The notes under the pieces are model-generated. The model saw nothing but the letters and a program-made list of their open reading frames with translations. It was not told the DNA's origin and ran no database searches. From the NCBI GenBank assembly GCA_951799405.1, contig OX637354.1:2294001-2358000 (forward strand): 64,000 nt of DNA, in the 5' to 3' direction. The stretch comes from Agapetus fuscipes (lineage: Eukaryota > Arthropoda > Insecta > Trichoptera > Glossosomatidae). A program made the position numbers and the translations under genes. Shown one piece after another: positions 39,721 through 53,060 of this stretch (position 1 is the first letter of the stretch; the number at the start of each line of letters is the position of its first letter).

Positions 39721-42530
39721 AAGCAATTGATTTTGCTGATATACTTCAGACTTGAGGTTTAACTTTTGACCCTTGTCTTGCCGCTGCCGCGTCTTAAACA
39801 ACAACTTATAAGTCTTGTAGGTGCCACCTTCATCAGGAAGATTATTAACCTATTGTCTGCCGCTAAAAGCTCGTTACTAGAAATCTTGTCTTTGGGGCAG
39901 CCCACGCAATATTATAACAAATATCTAGAAAATATGAAGATTTTTGTTTTTAGCGTAGCAACATTTCACAACAAGATATCTTGTCACTGGCCTATGAGAC
40001 ATTATGTTACCAGAAATTCTAAGAATAAAAATCTTTAGCGTAGCCCACGCAATTTTTGACAATATATTGTAATGTTTTTGGGTTCGAAAAGTCTCTAAAT
40101 CAAAACATACAGGTCTTCTTTCAGGATCTTTATTTGCACTTAATATATTTTTACAATTTATATTTATTTTTAACACTTTTGGTAACACAAATTTATTTTC
40201 ACAGTTCAGTATCGCTTACACTCTTCAAATCAAAGGCAACTATCTCACTGACTGGGTGCACTCAACATCACGCCTTATATACTTCACAGACAGAACTCTC
40301 TAGGAGCTAATTTTGCCAGTACACTCGCGAACATTCTACCAACTTCAAGAGTACAAAAGGATCATTATTTTCTAGATTTCTTAGGCACATAATTATTGCT
40401 ACCTACGGTGTACACCTATATTAATCTACTTTTGACATAATACCATAAAAACTATCACTACCTACGATGTACACCTATATTAATCTACTATTTACATAAC
40501 AATATTTTGTCTGTAGATACTTCAGCATGACCTTTATTACGAAAAATCTTGTCTTTGGCGTAGCACCTTTTTTGACAAGATATCTTATCATCAATTAGGT
40601 TAACATAAAATTATGAGAAATGTTATTTTTGACTAGCACACACATTTTTTTGCGACATACCTTTTTCTTTCGTAGCGTAGTCAGGTAGATAGCTCAGTTG
40701 GTAGAGTGCTTGCATTCCATGCCGAGAGCTCAGATTCGAATCCAACAAAAGGTGTCAGAAATTATTAACCGTTTCGATGTTAATTTCAAACCCAAAATAA
40801 AATACCAGTAAGGAATTACGAGAAAATATGAATACCAGCCCCCTCGGGAGCTGGAAAGCCCCCATTTTAACTGTAGTAGTTAGCGTAAGGCCGGCTCCCT
40901 TACCTGTGAATAAAATAGATTCCACTCGCCACATGCGAAAGCCTTCAGGGATAACGCGACAAGAAGTGACAAAATTTCTGTAGCTTAGTTGCGTTTTGCG
41001 TTGCGTATCCCACCCAATTTTTGGCAACAAATCTTGCCTTTGGCAAAGTACCTTTTGTTTGACAAGATATGTAATTTATGCCTTTGAGATTTGAGTACAT
41101 AACATTACGAAAGTCTTACCTTTAACTGGCACACACATTTTTTTTACATGTATCATATTTTTTGCGTGGCGTGTACATTTCTTCAATGAGATACTCTGGC
41201 AGACATGGTGTTAAGAAAGTTATCAACGAGGCTGTCGGAGGAGAGGAGAGGGCGCTTGATGAAGGAGGCTGTGAGTTCATTATCGTCGTGGACCGCAAGG
41301 AAAGTCGGCAGGTAGACGTCAGAGGCTGGACGCAAGCCACCCACCCCACCAGGGCTGGAAGTCTCATCACCACGGTAATTCTCACCTACCGAATATCGGT
41401 AATATTTGCATGAAGACTAATCAGCTGTTCACCTGCGGTCATCTTGGATTGACAGGTCTTCATACAAATATTACCGATATTCGGTAGGTAAGAATTACCG
41501 TGATGATGAGACTTCCAGCCCTGAACCAATAGGAAACATTAACACAAATGATAAGGGCGGGTAAATCAGCCTTCACAAGAAATGAGTACCAGCCCCCTCG
41601 GAAGATTGGTAAACCCCAACTTCAACTGAAGTGGTTGGCGTAAGGCCGGCCCCCTTACCTGTAAAATAAGGCGGGTAAAAAAAGATTCATATTTTTCAAT
41701 CACATTCCTTCTTCCTCATTCTTTCACAGTCCACTCCTAGGCCTCCTCCTATCTTCTCCATGTTTGTCCATCCGTCCCCCCAGTGCTTGTTTGGCTTACC
41801 GACTGTTTGAATCAAAGATTAAGAATTTGGAAGAAGAAAGCAGCTGATATGAGGCTGACCACCCATGCTGTAGAAAATGGTTCACTTAGCCAATAATAAT
41901 TATAATAAGACTATCTTTATTCCAGCCCGGTCACGCGGAGGATGCAATACGTGACCAGCCATATAAAAATAAACATCTATCGGAAAAAAACATACAAGAA
42001 GAAAGAAACATATAAGAAAATAGAAAAAGATGACAGCGTGGAGATGAAGAATGCGTTGTGGCTGAAAAACCTATGCCAATGTCAACCCTGTTTCAAGGAA
42101 GGTCGGCAAGAGTTGCAGGGTGTATGTTCATAAGAGATTTGGGTTTTTATGTTGCAAGTGCAAACTTATACGTGTCTGCTTGTGAGAATGCATGTAATAT
42201 GAATCCCCAGAGTGGTGAACGCAGTCCCATTGCTCGCCAAGAACAAAGTTCCAAATTCAAAAATGTTTCGAGCCAATTTTAAAATTATTTCATCAAGAAG
42301 CTACCTTTCCTTTTTGAGTTGTCATTCATGTTTTTTTTTTTGACTCAGAAATTCAGAATATTCCCATCACTATGTCGGATAAGGAAAGTGGCTAGTAAAA
42401 GTGAGCCAAGGAATAAATTAATTCTGAGATTCGCGTCACCTCATAACCACAATCTAGAAAATAGCCTCTGCCCCGGTTCTGCTTTGTTTTGGTTACACCA
42501 AGTTAATGAGGATTTCATGACAGAACGACA
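39721..42530. repeat. Near-identical patch of the duplication (matches 17221-20030)
   Basis: At a constant shift of 22500 I find only two substitutions inside it (18683/41183 and 18786/41286) and no indel over about 2.8 kb. It holds the solo LTR (40068-40501), SINE-1 (40680-41000), the MITE (41350-41523) and a SINE-1 piece (41558-41672). Flanking parts of the duplication differ far more. Confidence 0.88.
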
Positions 42531-44338
42531 CATGACATAACAACACATGACATTACATCACATGGCAAAAATCACATCGCACTGGCAATACATCACATAA
42601 CAAAACAGTACAATGACAAACTATCACAGGAAAGTACATCTCTATGACAAAACATCACAAGGCAAAACATCACACTGCACTGGCAATACATCACATAACA
42701 AAACAGTTCAATGATAAACTATCACAGGAAAGTACATCACAATGACAAAGCATCACAAGGCAAAACATCACATCGCATTGGCAAAACATCACATAACAAA
42801 ACAGTACAATGACAAACTATCACAGGAAAGTACATCACAATGACAAAGCATCACAAGGAAAAACATCCATCGCACTGGTAATACATCACAAAACAAAACA
42901 GTACAATGACAAACTATCACAGAAAAGTACATCACTATGACAAAACATCACAAGGCAAAACATCACACCGCACTGGCAATACATCACATAACAAAACAGT
43001 ACAATGACAAACTATCACAGGAAAGTACATCACAATGACAAAACATCACAAGGCAAAGCATCACATCGCACTGGCAATACATCACGTAACAAAACAGTAA
43101 AATGACAAACTATCACAGGAGAGTACATCAAAATGACAAAACATCACATGGCAAAACATCACATCGCACTGGCAATACATCACATAACAAAAGAGTACAA
43201 TGACAAACTATCACAGGGAAGTACATCAAAATGACAAAGCATCACAAGGCAAAACATCACATCGCACTGGCAATACATCACATAACAAAACCGTACAATG
43301 ACAAACTATCACAGGAAAGTACATCACAATGACAAAGCATCACAAGGCAAAACATCACATCGCACTGGCAATACATCACATAACAAAACAGTTCAATGAT
43401 AAACTATCACAGGAAAGTACATCACAATGACAAAGCATCACAAGGCAAAACATCACATCGCACTGGTAATACATCACATAACAAAACAGTACAATAACAA
43501 ACTATCACAGGAAAGTACATCACAATGACAAAGCATCACAAGGCAAAACATCACATCGCACTGGTAATACATCACATAACAAAACAGTACAATAACAAAC
43601 TATCACAGGAAAGTACATCACAATGACAAAGCATCACAAGGCAAAACATCACATCGCACTGGCAATACATCACATAACAAAACAATACAATGACAAATTA
43701 TCACAGGAAAGTACATCACAATGACAAAGCATCACAAAGCGAAACATCACAATGACAAAACAACAAATATTTAAAACAGAACATACCATAAACGGCACAT
43801 GAAAAACATCACATAATGCAAAACAAAAAATACCAAAAAAAACAAAAAAGATATGAGAAAATGAAGCACATGCATGGAGGAAGTATTCAATGAAGGAGCT
43901 GTGAATGTGATTTAATATCCTGATCTAATGTCTTTGACACCATCCATTGTTTATAATGCTGTCTCGCTCACGACATATAAAATGCTTTTGCCCTTTTTCT
44001 ATGTAAGCAACGTATTTCTACTCCGTTTTCAGTATATTTACCATAGAAACCAAGAAATCACCATGGCAACGGAATTTGTTACAAGTGTTGTTGAAAGTAT
44101 GAAAATATCTGATAAATCACGAATTCAAAAATGTTCCGACCTCATTGTTTACGGGATGATTTTCACAAGTAAGTTCTTATATATCGATGAGCACATGCAT
44201 ATATTTTGCAAAGGTATAATACGCATTAATTCATAAATTTTTGCGTTGTTTGTGATGTTTTGTGTTTGTGTTGTTATGTCATTTTGATGTTATGTCATGT
44301 GTCGTTTTGTGTTTGTGTGCTTTTCTATCTTGTAACCG
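42516..44338. mobile_element. Foldback-like element copy F5 with expanded satellite arm
   Basis: Counterpart of F4. The left arm has about twice as many 98-bp units. The right arm near 44240-44338 ends CTATCTTGTAACCG. The spacer matches F4 except for a short altered stretch near 43990-44060. Confidence 0.65.
42581..43750. repeat. 98-bp tandem satellite, about 12 units
   Basis: The landmark ACTGG(C/T)AATACATCAC runs from 42581 to 43658, a span of 11 periods of 98 bp with small indels. Six more units than copy 1 equals 588 bp, which accounts for the change of shift from 22500 to 23086 across this array. Confidence 0.93.
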
Positions 44339-44609
44339 GAGAGATATGTGCCAAGGAGAGTTATGGGCAGCAGCTTCCAAATATATTTTTCAAGTGTTGA
44401 GATCTTCATATTGTGTAGAATCCCATACAGGATAACCTGGAATGGCGGAGGTCATGCTGTTAGAGGATCTGCGGGACAAAGGTCCGCCTGGATATGAGGA
44501 CCCCCGCAGGGTCTGTGGGTGAGGTGGGGGGAAGGAATCGCGAGCAGAAACACGCCGCGACTCTTACCTTAGAGAAGCATATTATTATAGCATATCCACA
44601 GATCACGGT

Positions 44610-45183
44610 ATTCCTTGACTTATAGGTTGGTATGAGGCTGACCACCCATACTGTAAAAAATGGTTCACTTTGCCAATGTCACCCCTGTTTCAGGGAAGGT
44701 CGTCAAAAGTTGTGGGGCTTATGTTCATTTGAGGCTTGGATTTTATTTGTAAGTACACATTCAGCATTTGTAAGCGCGAACTACACTTGTTGGTTTGTGG
44801 GCATACATCTGAGAGCTTTAAATGAATATATCCTTGCAACTTAGATTATAGATTATTATTATTACGGAGTCTATCTATAATCTAAGTTTCTTGGACCGGT
44901 CCGTAGTCCAGTGACAACACTCGGACTCGTAAATGGAAGGTTGTGGATTCGAATCCCAGCCGAGCACAAAAATATACCATTTATATTTCCAAAATGTGCT
45001 CTTCGCTGGGTTGAAAAATTCATAAGCCGTTCACTGAAAGGTACATCAAACCTTACATCAACTGAGTCTTGCTTGAGTATTGGCGCTTTCTACAGCGACG
45101 ACCAACCTCGCAGAGGGCTCTTGAGGTGTGATACACACAAAAACAGCGCTCACCAAATAAATCATCCTAATATTATATTAGTT
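44610..45183 (+). mobile_element. LINE-A tail (44610-44865) and SINE-2 (44893-45183)
   Basis: Counterparts of 21525-21778 and 21806-22098, in the same order and strand. The SINE-2 head reads GGTCCGTAGTCCAGTGACAA. Confidence 0.85.
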
Positions 45184-45755
45184 GTATACACCTTAAAGGT
45201 AAACTGAATAAGGGCTGATTCACTGATTTGATAAATCGTGGATAAAACATTTTATTAAGTGTAACTTCTGTTCAGCCATGCGGTAGAAAATGGTTCACTT
45301 TGCCAATGTCACCCCTGTTTCAGGGAAGGTCGGTAGGAGTTGCAATACATGTATGAGTTCGCGCTAAAACATGCCGCATGTGGACCTACACTATAAAAAC
45401 CCAATCACAAATGAACATAGGTCCTGCAAACTTTTTGCTTATGGTTATTGTCCAAGTATAGGTTTGTGTCCAAAAGTTAGGTGTGCTGTGATTTTTTTTA
45501 TCTACGGAGTTCTTTCCAAAGCGCTAGCAAGCTCCAACTGGGTTTTAAATCCAAAGTGTGAGGAATTTAGCAGAATGGCGCTTCTGGAGTAAGTATTTTT
45601 TGAAGTGAAGGCCTCCGTAAGTTATTTTGCGAGTTGTCTGAGATGTTCCCTTCCTACGCAGCCGAACATTATTCAGTTTTGTTTTGTCGTTTCTCACCCT
45701 CTCCGCCCCACCCGCCCACAGCGGGTGGTGGCCCACGCCAGGGTAGTGACTCATG

Positions 45756-46440
45756 TTGACAAGACAGAACGGCACAGTGACCAAACAAGGCATGACAAAA
45801 CAATACATGACAAAATATCACATAACCAAAACAGAACATACCATAAACGGCATTTGAAACGGTTTTTGTTTTGTGATTTTTTTTGCAGTTGTGATGTAGG
45901 TACGAGTACATTTCTGCGATTTTTTTTTCAAAGTGATGTTTTGTCATGTGATGTACTGTCATATGAATGTTTTTTCATGTTATTTATGTCCCTGTGTCGT
46001 TATGTCATGTGTAATTTTGTCATTGCGTCGTTATGCCATCTTTCGTTCTCTCATGTGTCATTATGTCATCGGTCGTTTTGTCTCTGTGTCATTCTAACAT
46101 GTTTCTTTCTATCATGTGTCGTTCTGTCATGTGACGATATGGCATGTGTCTATTTATCATGTATCGTTCTGCCATGCGTCATTTTCTCATTTGTCGTTCT
46201 ATCACGTGTCGTTCTGTCACGTGTCGTTCTGTCATGTATCGTTATGGCATGTGTCATTTTGTCACTGTCTCGATCTATAGTGTGTCGTTATGTCATGTGT
46301 CGTTTAGATACTCCGTCGTCATTTCATGTGTCGCTCTGTTATTTATCGTTATGTCATGTGTCGTTCTGTCATGAGTCATTCTGTCATGCGTCATTCTGCC
46401 ATTTGTCGTTTTGTCACTGTGTCGTTCTAACACGGAACCT
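45756..46440. mobile_element. Foldback-like element copy F3
   Basis: Same 9-bp duplication TGACTCATG as F2 (45747-45755, 46441-46449), so it is the same insertion. The left end is TTGACAAGACAGAACGGCAC and the right end is the inverse of AGGTTCCGTGTTAGAACGAC. The left arm is short (to about 45850) and the right arm long (45890-46440); arm lengths differ strongly from F2. A 294-residue frame through it is repeat read-through. Confidence 0.82.
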
Positions 46441-46627
46441 TGACTCATGTGTGCGAGTCCCGCCTCACTATTTATGTGGCAATATCTGAGATTTTATGTG
46501 CCCCCACCATTCCCCCATCCCTCCACTGTATAGTGTGTATAGGCCTGCTTAGCATATATATGCACTGGGATACTGGACAAGGGTAGAGGCAAGGGCGGCG
46601 AGAGATCGGAAAATAGTTTCAAAATAT

Positions 46628-46936
46628 TGTTACAAACTATGGATTCGTCGTACGAGCGCCGAAGCACGATGGTGTGTGACCAACAATCTGGAAGTGTTTC
46701 GAAAAATCCATTATAGAAGGATGTGAAATAATCTCGAACACGCAAGAATCGTCTCTGCCGTACATATATATACGGGCAAAGATTCTGTGGTAGAGCCAGA
46801 GTCTCTTTGAACATTTAGACGCGAAGTCGATAAGCTAAAGCAAGAAGAGTGCTTTGTAACCAATATTGTGCAAAATAAATCTTGTTAAATAAATAAATTG
46901 CAGTTTAATTTAAAAGAACCCAGTAAAATCTTAAAA
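46628..46936 (+). mobile_element. Solo LTR (counterpart of 23617-23918)
   Basis: TGTTACAAACTATGG to AAAATCTTAAAA, with ATAT on both sides. The terminal CA has mutated to AA. Confidence 0.8.
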
Positions 46937-46940
46937 ATAT

Positions 46941-47338
46941 GATTGTATGCCTGTGAATGTTTATTATAATTGTGTGTTTTGACTTACTTATGTGTGTCTC
47001 TAGATGTAAGTATTTGGGTGGTTGCACTAGCGTTCGTTCGAAGCTTCTAATTGAGAAGATTCTAGCGTATGCTAGAGTAGCCCTTATACACCTTTAAATA
47101 GTGATGGCGATGCGTTGAAGGACAATCAACACCAGAGCCATATCTGAGATTTTGGATGTCGTCCCCCCCCCCCCATTCAAATTAAGAGATGAAAAGAAAT
47201 TACAAAAATCATTTGATAAGTTAAAAAAAAAACATACAAGCTCTCAGCCTGGTATCTCTGATGAGAACCATTTTTTTATAAATCGTAAAAAGGAGTGCAA
47301 TTCAACAACACATTTTGAATGGCTAGAAACATCATTAT
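46941..47338. other. Extra sequence in copy 2, unassigned
   Basis: About 365 bp absent from copy 1 (which joins near 23935-23965). It includes GTTCGTTCGAAGCTTCTAA, an A-rich run and a C12 homopolymer near 47164. I see no element ends. Confidence 0.4.
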
Positions 47339-47525
47339 TCATTCGGTCAATAGCTCAGTTGGTAGAGTGCTCGTTTTTTATGCCAAGAGCCCGGGGTCAA
47401 ATCCCACCAGTGATGTCAGAAATGATTTACCGTTTCGGTGTTTATTACAAACTCAAAATAAAAATACCGGCTAGGCTTACTCAGCCTTCACAATAAATGA
47501 GCACCAATGTTCTCGGGAGAAAATG
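47339..47525 (+). mobile_element. SINE-1 5' half
   Basis: Head TCAATAGCTCAGTTGGTAGA and GGGGTCAAATCCCACC. Counterpart of 23970-24150, diverged in the anticodon-like region. Confidence 0.82.
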
Positions 47526-47581
47526 CGGCAAGGAGAATGCTGATTCATGTAACTACCTTGAACACGTTATGAGGAATGAAA

Positions 47582-48385
47582 TATATCGAAAAATAATACT
47601 TTTTTTTTTTTTTATTGAGGTACGCCTCTGCTCCAGTTTGACTTACACCCCCGTAGTACATTTTTTCATCCCTCTCCTCCGGCACACTCCGCCACCAGAG
47701 GCGCACCCTCTCACAGAGCGCTATACAGACCTTAAATACAATAATATTTGCAGCCCTTAGTCTCCTGGTTTCGCATTGGTGTTTTTTTTTTTTTTCATTT
47801 CAAGAGCGGATAATTTATTGGTATTTATTCGCAATATAAATCTATCCCCACTATTGTTAAGGCTTTTCACCCCCCTTACACAGCATCACACTTGCATGAC
47901 ATGCCCGCTGCGACATTCTGATCGGAATGCGCTTTTTACAGTGGTGAGACCGGAGATAACTATCGAGCGTTCTGGCGCTTTTGCGCCTCTTACGTGAGCC
48001 CCGGACTGGATCTCCTCCCAGTCAACTGAGGACGCCATTAGCACATCCTTTGTGATTGGCACGAAGTAGTAAGAAGCGCATCTCGATGACATTGCACCGA
48101 GTCAGTAACTTCGGGTTTTTGCTGTTTTCTCTAGTGGACGAACAGGTATATCTAGAATCACTGCTGGGTTGGGTCACGACCATCGGGAAGGCCTTCCGCC
48201 ACAAAAAAAAATATAGCATTGCATGAGCGTTCTGTGATACGCTTCCCCGGATGGAAGTGTATAAACGGAATGGGTATGAGGTGGATTTTCGCAATGTTGC
48301 GTGACATGTGTGAGGTCGGAATTTTGGAAATGCGAAAATGTCTGTTGTCATTTGGCCGGATTGGTTCCAAATCTCACGACGACTC
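47582..48385. other. Unassigned low-copy block (counterpart of 24225-25009)
   Basis: Indels against copy 1 (an extra T in CACATCCTTTGTG near 48050, loss of GTGC near 48332) change the reading frames, which argues against an active gene in this frame. Confidence 0.3.
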
Positions 48386-49471
48386 TCTAATCTAATCTAA
48401 TCTAATCTAAGTTGCAAAGATATGAAACATTTAGGTTTCACATTATATGCATTCTCATAAGCAGACACGTATCAGTTCGCGCTTGCACATGCCGCATGTG
48501 AACCTACAACATAAAAACTCAAATCTCAAATCAACATACACCCTGCAACTCTTGCCGACCTTCCCTCAAAGAGGGGTGACATTGGCAAAGTTAACCATTT
48601 TTTACAGCATGGGTGGTTAGCCGCATACCAACCTAAAAGACAAGGTACATACACAACAGATTACATTTTTAAAATGAAAATAAGCTACAATACTAATTAT
48701 TCGTTATTTAAAACTACAATAAACATTTCTGTTTTCCTTGTGCACTTAAGTTGTATACTTTATATGACTAGTCACGGATTGCACCCTTCGCGTGACTGGG
48801 CTGGAATTAAAAGTATCATAATTTAATTACATGTGGCTTATATTATCACGCAAGAATGCTGAATGCCGAGTGACCATCTGCAGGGAGTACACATGTAAGA
48901 CACGATTGTCTGCGAGGACTTTGTATGGCCGTATTGTTAATGTTATTACGTCTTTTGTTACGAAAATAAGCGTGAAGCTCCTCACAGGACTAAATAAAGG
49001 GATTACGTTGTTATTTTTATGCTTTACCTCATTGTTTCCTAAAGGTCTCCCATTCTTCTATTCAGAACCGTCTAGTAAGTCGTTGACATACACGCAACTC
49101 AATCTAGGCAGTTATTATTTCTATTATCTATAATCTAAGTTGCAACGATATACTGATATCCTTCTATAATAATCTATCTATAATCTAAGTTGCAAGGATA
49201 CATTCATTCAAAGCTCTCAGATGTATGATGATTGTGTATTTACAAATAAAATCCAAACCTCAACATGAGCCCTGCAACTCTTGCCGACATTCCCTGAAAC
49301 AGGGGTGACATTGGCAAAGTGAACCATTTTTTACAGTATGGGTGGTCAGCCTCATACCAACCTACAGGTCAAGGAAATTCAGAGAGAATATAAGTCAAGA
49401 ACTTCAAGGGTCATATTTTATACATGCCCATGGGTTGTTTTGCGAGGTTTGTTTTTTTAAGGAATCCTGTG

Positions 49472-49798
49472 GTCCGGCCGATAGCTCAGTTGGAGTGCTG
49501 GCATTCCATGCCGTGAGCCCGGGTTCGAATCCCGCCGAGGGTGTCAGAAATGATTTCCCGTTTCGGTGTTTATTTCAAACCCCCAAAATAAAATACAGGC
49601 AATGTTTACTCAGCCTACACAAGAATGAGTACTAGCCCTTTCGGGAGCTGGAAAAACCCTCACTTTAACTGAAGTGGTTGGCATAAGGCCGGTCCCCTTA
49701 CCTGTAAAAATAAAAAGGTTCAACTCGCCACATGCGACCCCTTCGTGGATAACGCAGCAAGAAGTTACACTATATGTGTAGCTTAGTTGCGTAATTGC
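49472..49798 (+). mobile_element. SINE-1 copy (counterpart of 26147-26472)
   Basis: CGATAGCTCAGTTGGAGTGC shows loss of part of the A-box region. B box GGGTTCGAATCCCGCC intact. Confidence 0.88.
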
Positions 49799-50116
49799 GT
49801 AGTTGCATCTGTGCAGCATACTTTCTAGATTTCAGAGACTTTAGGGGTCTAAGACACTTGTTATAGTGGCGTAGATTTGCTGGTAATCTAGTTTTTGATG
49901 TCCTGATCCTTTGTAGCAGGACTGTTGGCTGCGTAGGGGTGTGTTGTGTGTTGCGTTGGCTTTGTTTTCAGACACTGTATAGAAGTGGCGATGTATATAA
50001 GTCTTAAAAAAGAACCAAATGAAATTATTTTGTAAATGCAGCGTTTGTAAGCGCGCACTTACGCGTGTCTGTTAGTAGGCAGGTATTTAATATGAATCTT
50101 TAAGTGTTAATATTAT

Positions 50117-50553
50117 TGTAATGTAAATAGTAGATTAATATAGGTATACATCGTAGGTAGTAATAGTTATTATAATGTTATGTCAAAAGTAGATTAATAT
50201 AGGTGTACATCGAGGGTAGTAATAATTATAGACCTAAGAAATCTAGCAATTAAATGATCCTTTTGTACTCTCGAACTTGGTAGAATATTCGGGAATGTGC
50301 TGGCAAAATTAGTCACTGGAAAGTACTGTCTGTGAAGTATATAAGGCGGAGAATTGAGTGTGCCAAGCCAGTGCGATAGTTGGCTTTGATTCGAAGAGTG
50401 TAAGCGATACCAAACTATGAAAAATAAATTTGTGTTACCAAAAAAGTTAAAAATAAATATATATTTGTAAAAATAAATTAAGTATAAATAAAGATCCTGA
50501 AAGAAGACCTGTGTGTTTTAATTTATAGACTTTTCGAACCTAAAAACATTACA
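50117..50553 (+). mobile_element. Solo LTR, copy 2 only, with an empty site in copy 1
   Basis: TGTAATGTAAATAG to AAAAACATTACA, 437 bp, with AGTATATAAGGCGG (TATA-like) and AATAAA motifs. It is the reverse-oriented relative of 17568-18001. Copy 1 near 26790 reads through TTAATATTATATATCATTGC without it. The 4-bp duplication is TTAT/TAAT (one mismatch). Confidence 0.88.
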
Positions 50554-50986
50554 TAATATATATTTGCAACTTATATTATATATAGGTACAAATCTTTTAT
50601 TTAATTTAAATATTTTTTTATATTTATTTCTTTATTTTAATATTTTCGAAAATGCGAAAAATGATTTCCAATTTTAAAATATGCTTTTCGTTGTTCTATT
50701 GTTGTATTTCTTTTCATTATGCTTCCATGATTAAATTTTTGGGTCGAAAATATCACAATTTAATTCAATTTTACAAAGAAAGACCTTTTGTGAATACAGC
50801 AAAATTAATATATAAATACACGCAAAAATATGTATTCCATGAATTTATATAGGTACATAATATGGATACATATTTTTATCTACAAAAAAATACAAAGGAT
50901 TCTATGTACATCCGAAAAAATGTGTATTTAATTAATATTGTTAATTTATTTTCATGGCTTAAAAGTTGCATAATGATAATTATATT

Positions 50987-51265
50987 AGGATGATTTATTT
51001 GGTGAGCGCTGTTTTTGTGTGTGTCACACCTCAAGAGCCTTGGTCATCGCTGTAGAAAGCGCCAATTCTCAAGCAAGACCCAGTTGTTGTAAGGTTGGAT
51101 GGACCTTTCAGTGACCGGTCTTTGGTAAAGGTTTATGAATTTTTCAGCCCAGCAAAGAGCGTATTTGGAAATATAAATGGTATATTTATGTGCTCCGCCG
51201 GGATTCGAATCCACAACCTTCCATTTACGAGTCCGAAGTGTTGCCACTGGACTACGGACCGGTCC
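50987..51265 (-). mobile_element. SINE-2 copy (counterpart of 27853-28133)
   Basis: Minus strand head GGACCGGTCCGTAGTCCAGT is complete here, then GTGGATTCGAATCCCGG, body and tail. Confidence 0.88.
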
Positions 51266-51267
51266 AA

Positions 51268-51722
51268 GAATAGACATACACCCTGCAACTCTTGCCGTCC
51301 TTCCCTGAAGCAGGGGCGACATTGGTAAAGTGAACCATTTTCTACAGCATGGGTAGTTAGCCACATACCAACCTTTTAGTCAAGGAGTATACACAACAAA
51401 TTACATTTTAGACATAAACAAATGAATAAATATTGAAATCAAATACAAAATACAAAATTCTAATTTAAAATGTTTACAAAAATTTGGAAAACTTGAGAAA
51501 CGCTAGCCGTAGCCGCCAGCATTACAGATCAACCGCTATTTTTTATGTCCTTTTATACTTCTTTCATTTCATCCAGAGTCATTACCTTCTTTTTACAAGC
51601 TCTCCTTTTATTATTACTGGATATTCCGTAAAAGTAAATAGGTCCCTAAGCACCACATACAACGCCTTCGGGGATAACGCAGGCAAGAAATTGCATTACA
51701 TGTGTAGCTTAGTTGCACAAAA
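51268..51722. mobile_element. LINE-A (51268-51625, minus) and SINE-1 3' piece (51628-51722, plus)
   Basis: Counterparts of 28135-28492 and 28495-28592. Confidence 0.78.
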
Positions 51723-52315
51723 AAAAAACATACGACGACGACATATGTTAAAGATTTGACAACAGTATGTTTTATGTATATATACATATATGCTAGGGAT
51801 GTGATATGAGGGGTGAGTTTATTAAAAACCCGAATGTGCTTTTCGGGTTTCCCCGAGCCACCCCTATCCAGTATAGTGGGCGGCAAAAGTAGCAAAAGTA
51901 GGGGGTAGCCAGCTGTCTTACATTAAAAAAAGGGAAATACATTTTTCACTGGCATTGTTTTTCCCCGAGAAAATATGTTTTTTTCCCCGGATTTTTCTCG
52001 GGGAATTGTGGATTTTTTCGGATCGCCAGTGTGGAGCTGCGCTAATGCACAATGACTAATGATGAAGGAATTTTGTTTAAATAAATTATTTAAAAACCTG
52101 GAAAATCCCACCCCCCATCAGATAATGTATTTAGACTGAATAATACACCCGCTTTTTCAGTTTATTTTTAATATTCTTTCCAACAAAACGATATTTTTTT
52201 ATAAAACGAAAATAACATTTTTAATAAATTTTAATTTTTAATAAACGGCATATGAAATTTATTTTTGTATGTTATTGTAGTATTTTATTTTTTAAAATGA
52301 TGTATCTTTACAAAA

Positions 52316-53060
52316 TAAAAAATAAAAATCAACTTGTATTAGGTTACGGGGTGAATAAAATTCAATACCGGTTTCGGAAACAATGTTTCCATCGTCAGGT
52401 ACAAAATAATACTAATCTAATCTAATCTAATCTAATCTAAGCTGCAAAGATATATATCATTTAAGATTTATATTATATGCATTCCCACAAGCAGACATGT
52501 ATAATTTCGCGCTAACATGCCGCATGTGGACCTACAATATAAAAACCCAATCTCAAATGAACATAAGCCTTGCAACTCTTGCCGTCCTTCCCTGAAACAG
52601 GGGTGACATTGGCAAAGTGAACCAATTTTTTACAGTATGGGTGGTCAGCCACATAACAACCTATAAGTCAAGGAACATACATGACAAATTACATTTTTAA
52701 AATCTGACTGACTAAATACTACTGACTAAATAAAATATAAATTAGTGCATCATTCTTTTAAGGGCTGAGAGTAGTGGAGGGTGGGAGGGGTGAGGAAGGG
52801 AACAGAGCGCTGGGATCGCTGGTGACAGATTTATTATTATTTCTTGGAAACAAGGTCAGTACAGGAGATGGATTAGGAATCAGAAAGTTATTTAGTAAGG
52901 AATGGACAGTACTTGAATTTTTATTAATTTCTATGGTCTCTAGAGCTGTAAATGTCGGTCTGTATGTGTTTGTGTGAAGAAGTTTAATTTTATGTTTATT
53001 AAAAGTATGTCCGGATTCTATGATGTGGTTGGTAACCTAATACAAGTTGATTTTTATTTA
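52316..53060 (-). mobile_element. Penelope-like element fragment, copy 2 only
   Basis: The minus strand around 53025-52830 reads NHIIESGHTFNKHKIKLLHT then FTALETIEINKN, resembling the C-terminal GIY-YIG endonuclease end of Penelope-like elements (H-I-TGH-F-----K-L pattern). Further along the minus strand comes a 3' end with CTGACGATGG...CCGAAACCGG and GTAACCTAATACAAGTTG. The same ~25-bp sequence recurs inverted at 53031-53055, so inverted repeats bound the fragment, as known for Penelope-like pLTR arrangements. A LINE-A tail (52410-52690, minus) is inserted. Assignment rests on short motifs. Confidence 0.55.
52363..52401 (-). ncRNA. Hammerhead-ribozyme-like motif, stem I decayed
   Basis: Minus strand: CTGACGA, a 6-bp stem II GGAAAC-ATT-GTTTCC, GAAAC, a short stem III ACCGGT and A as the predicted base before the cut. 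The core fits CUGANGA...GAA, but the flanking bases do not form stem I, so it is probably inactive. Confidence 0.45.

Noticed and set aside
45605..46489. 294-codon open frame, rich in C, V, S, L
   Set aside because: It is read-through of the ~15-bp foldback modules, whose length is a multiple of three. All frames give repetitive peptides, and the sister copy differs in length and frame.
52774..52977. 67-codon plus-strand frame
   Set aside because: It is the antisense of the Penelope-like minus-strand peptide region, which gives a better match to a known pattern.
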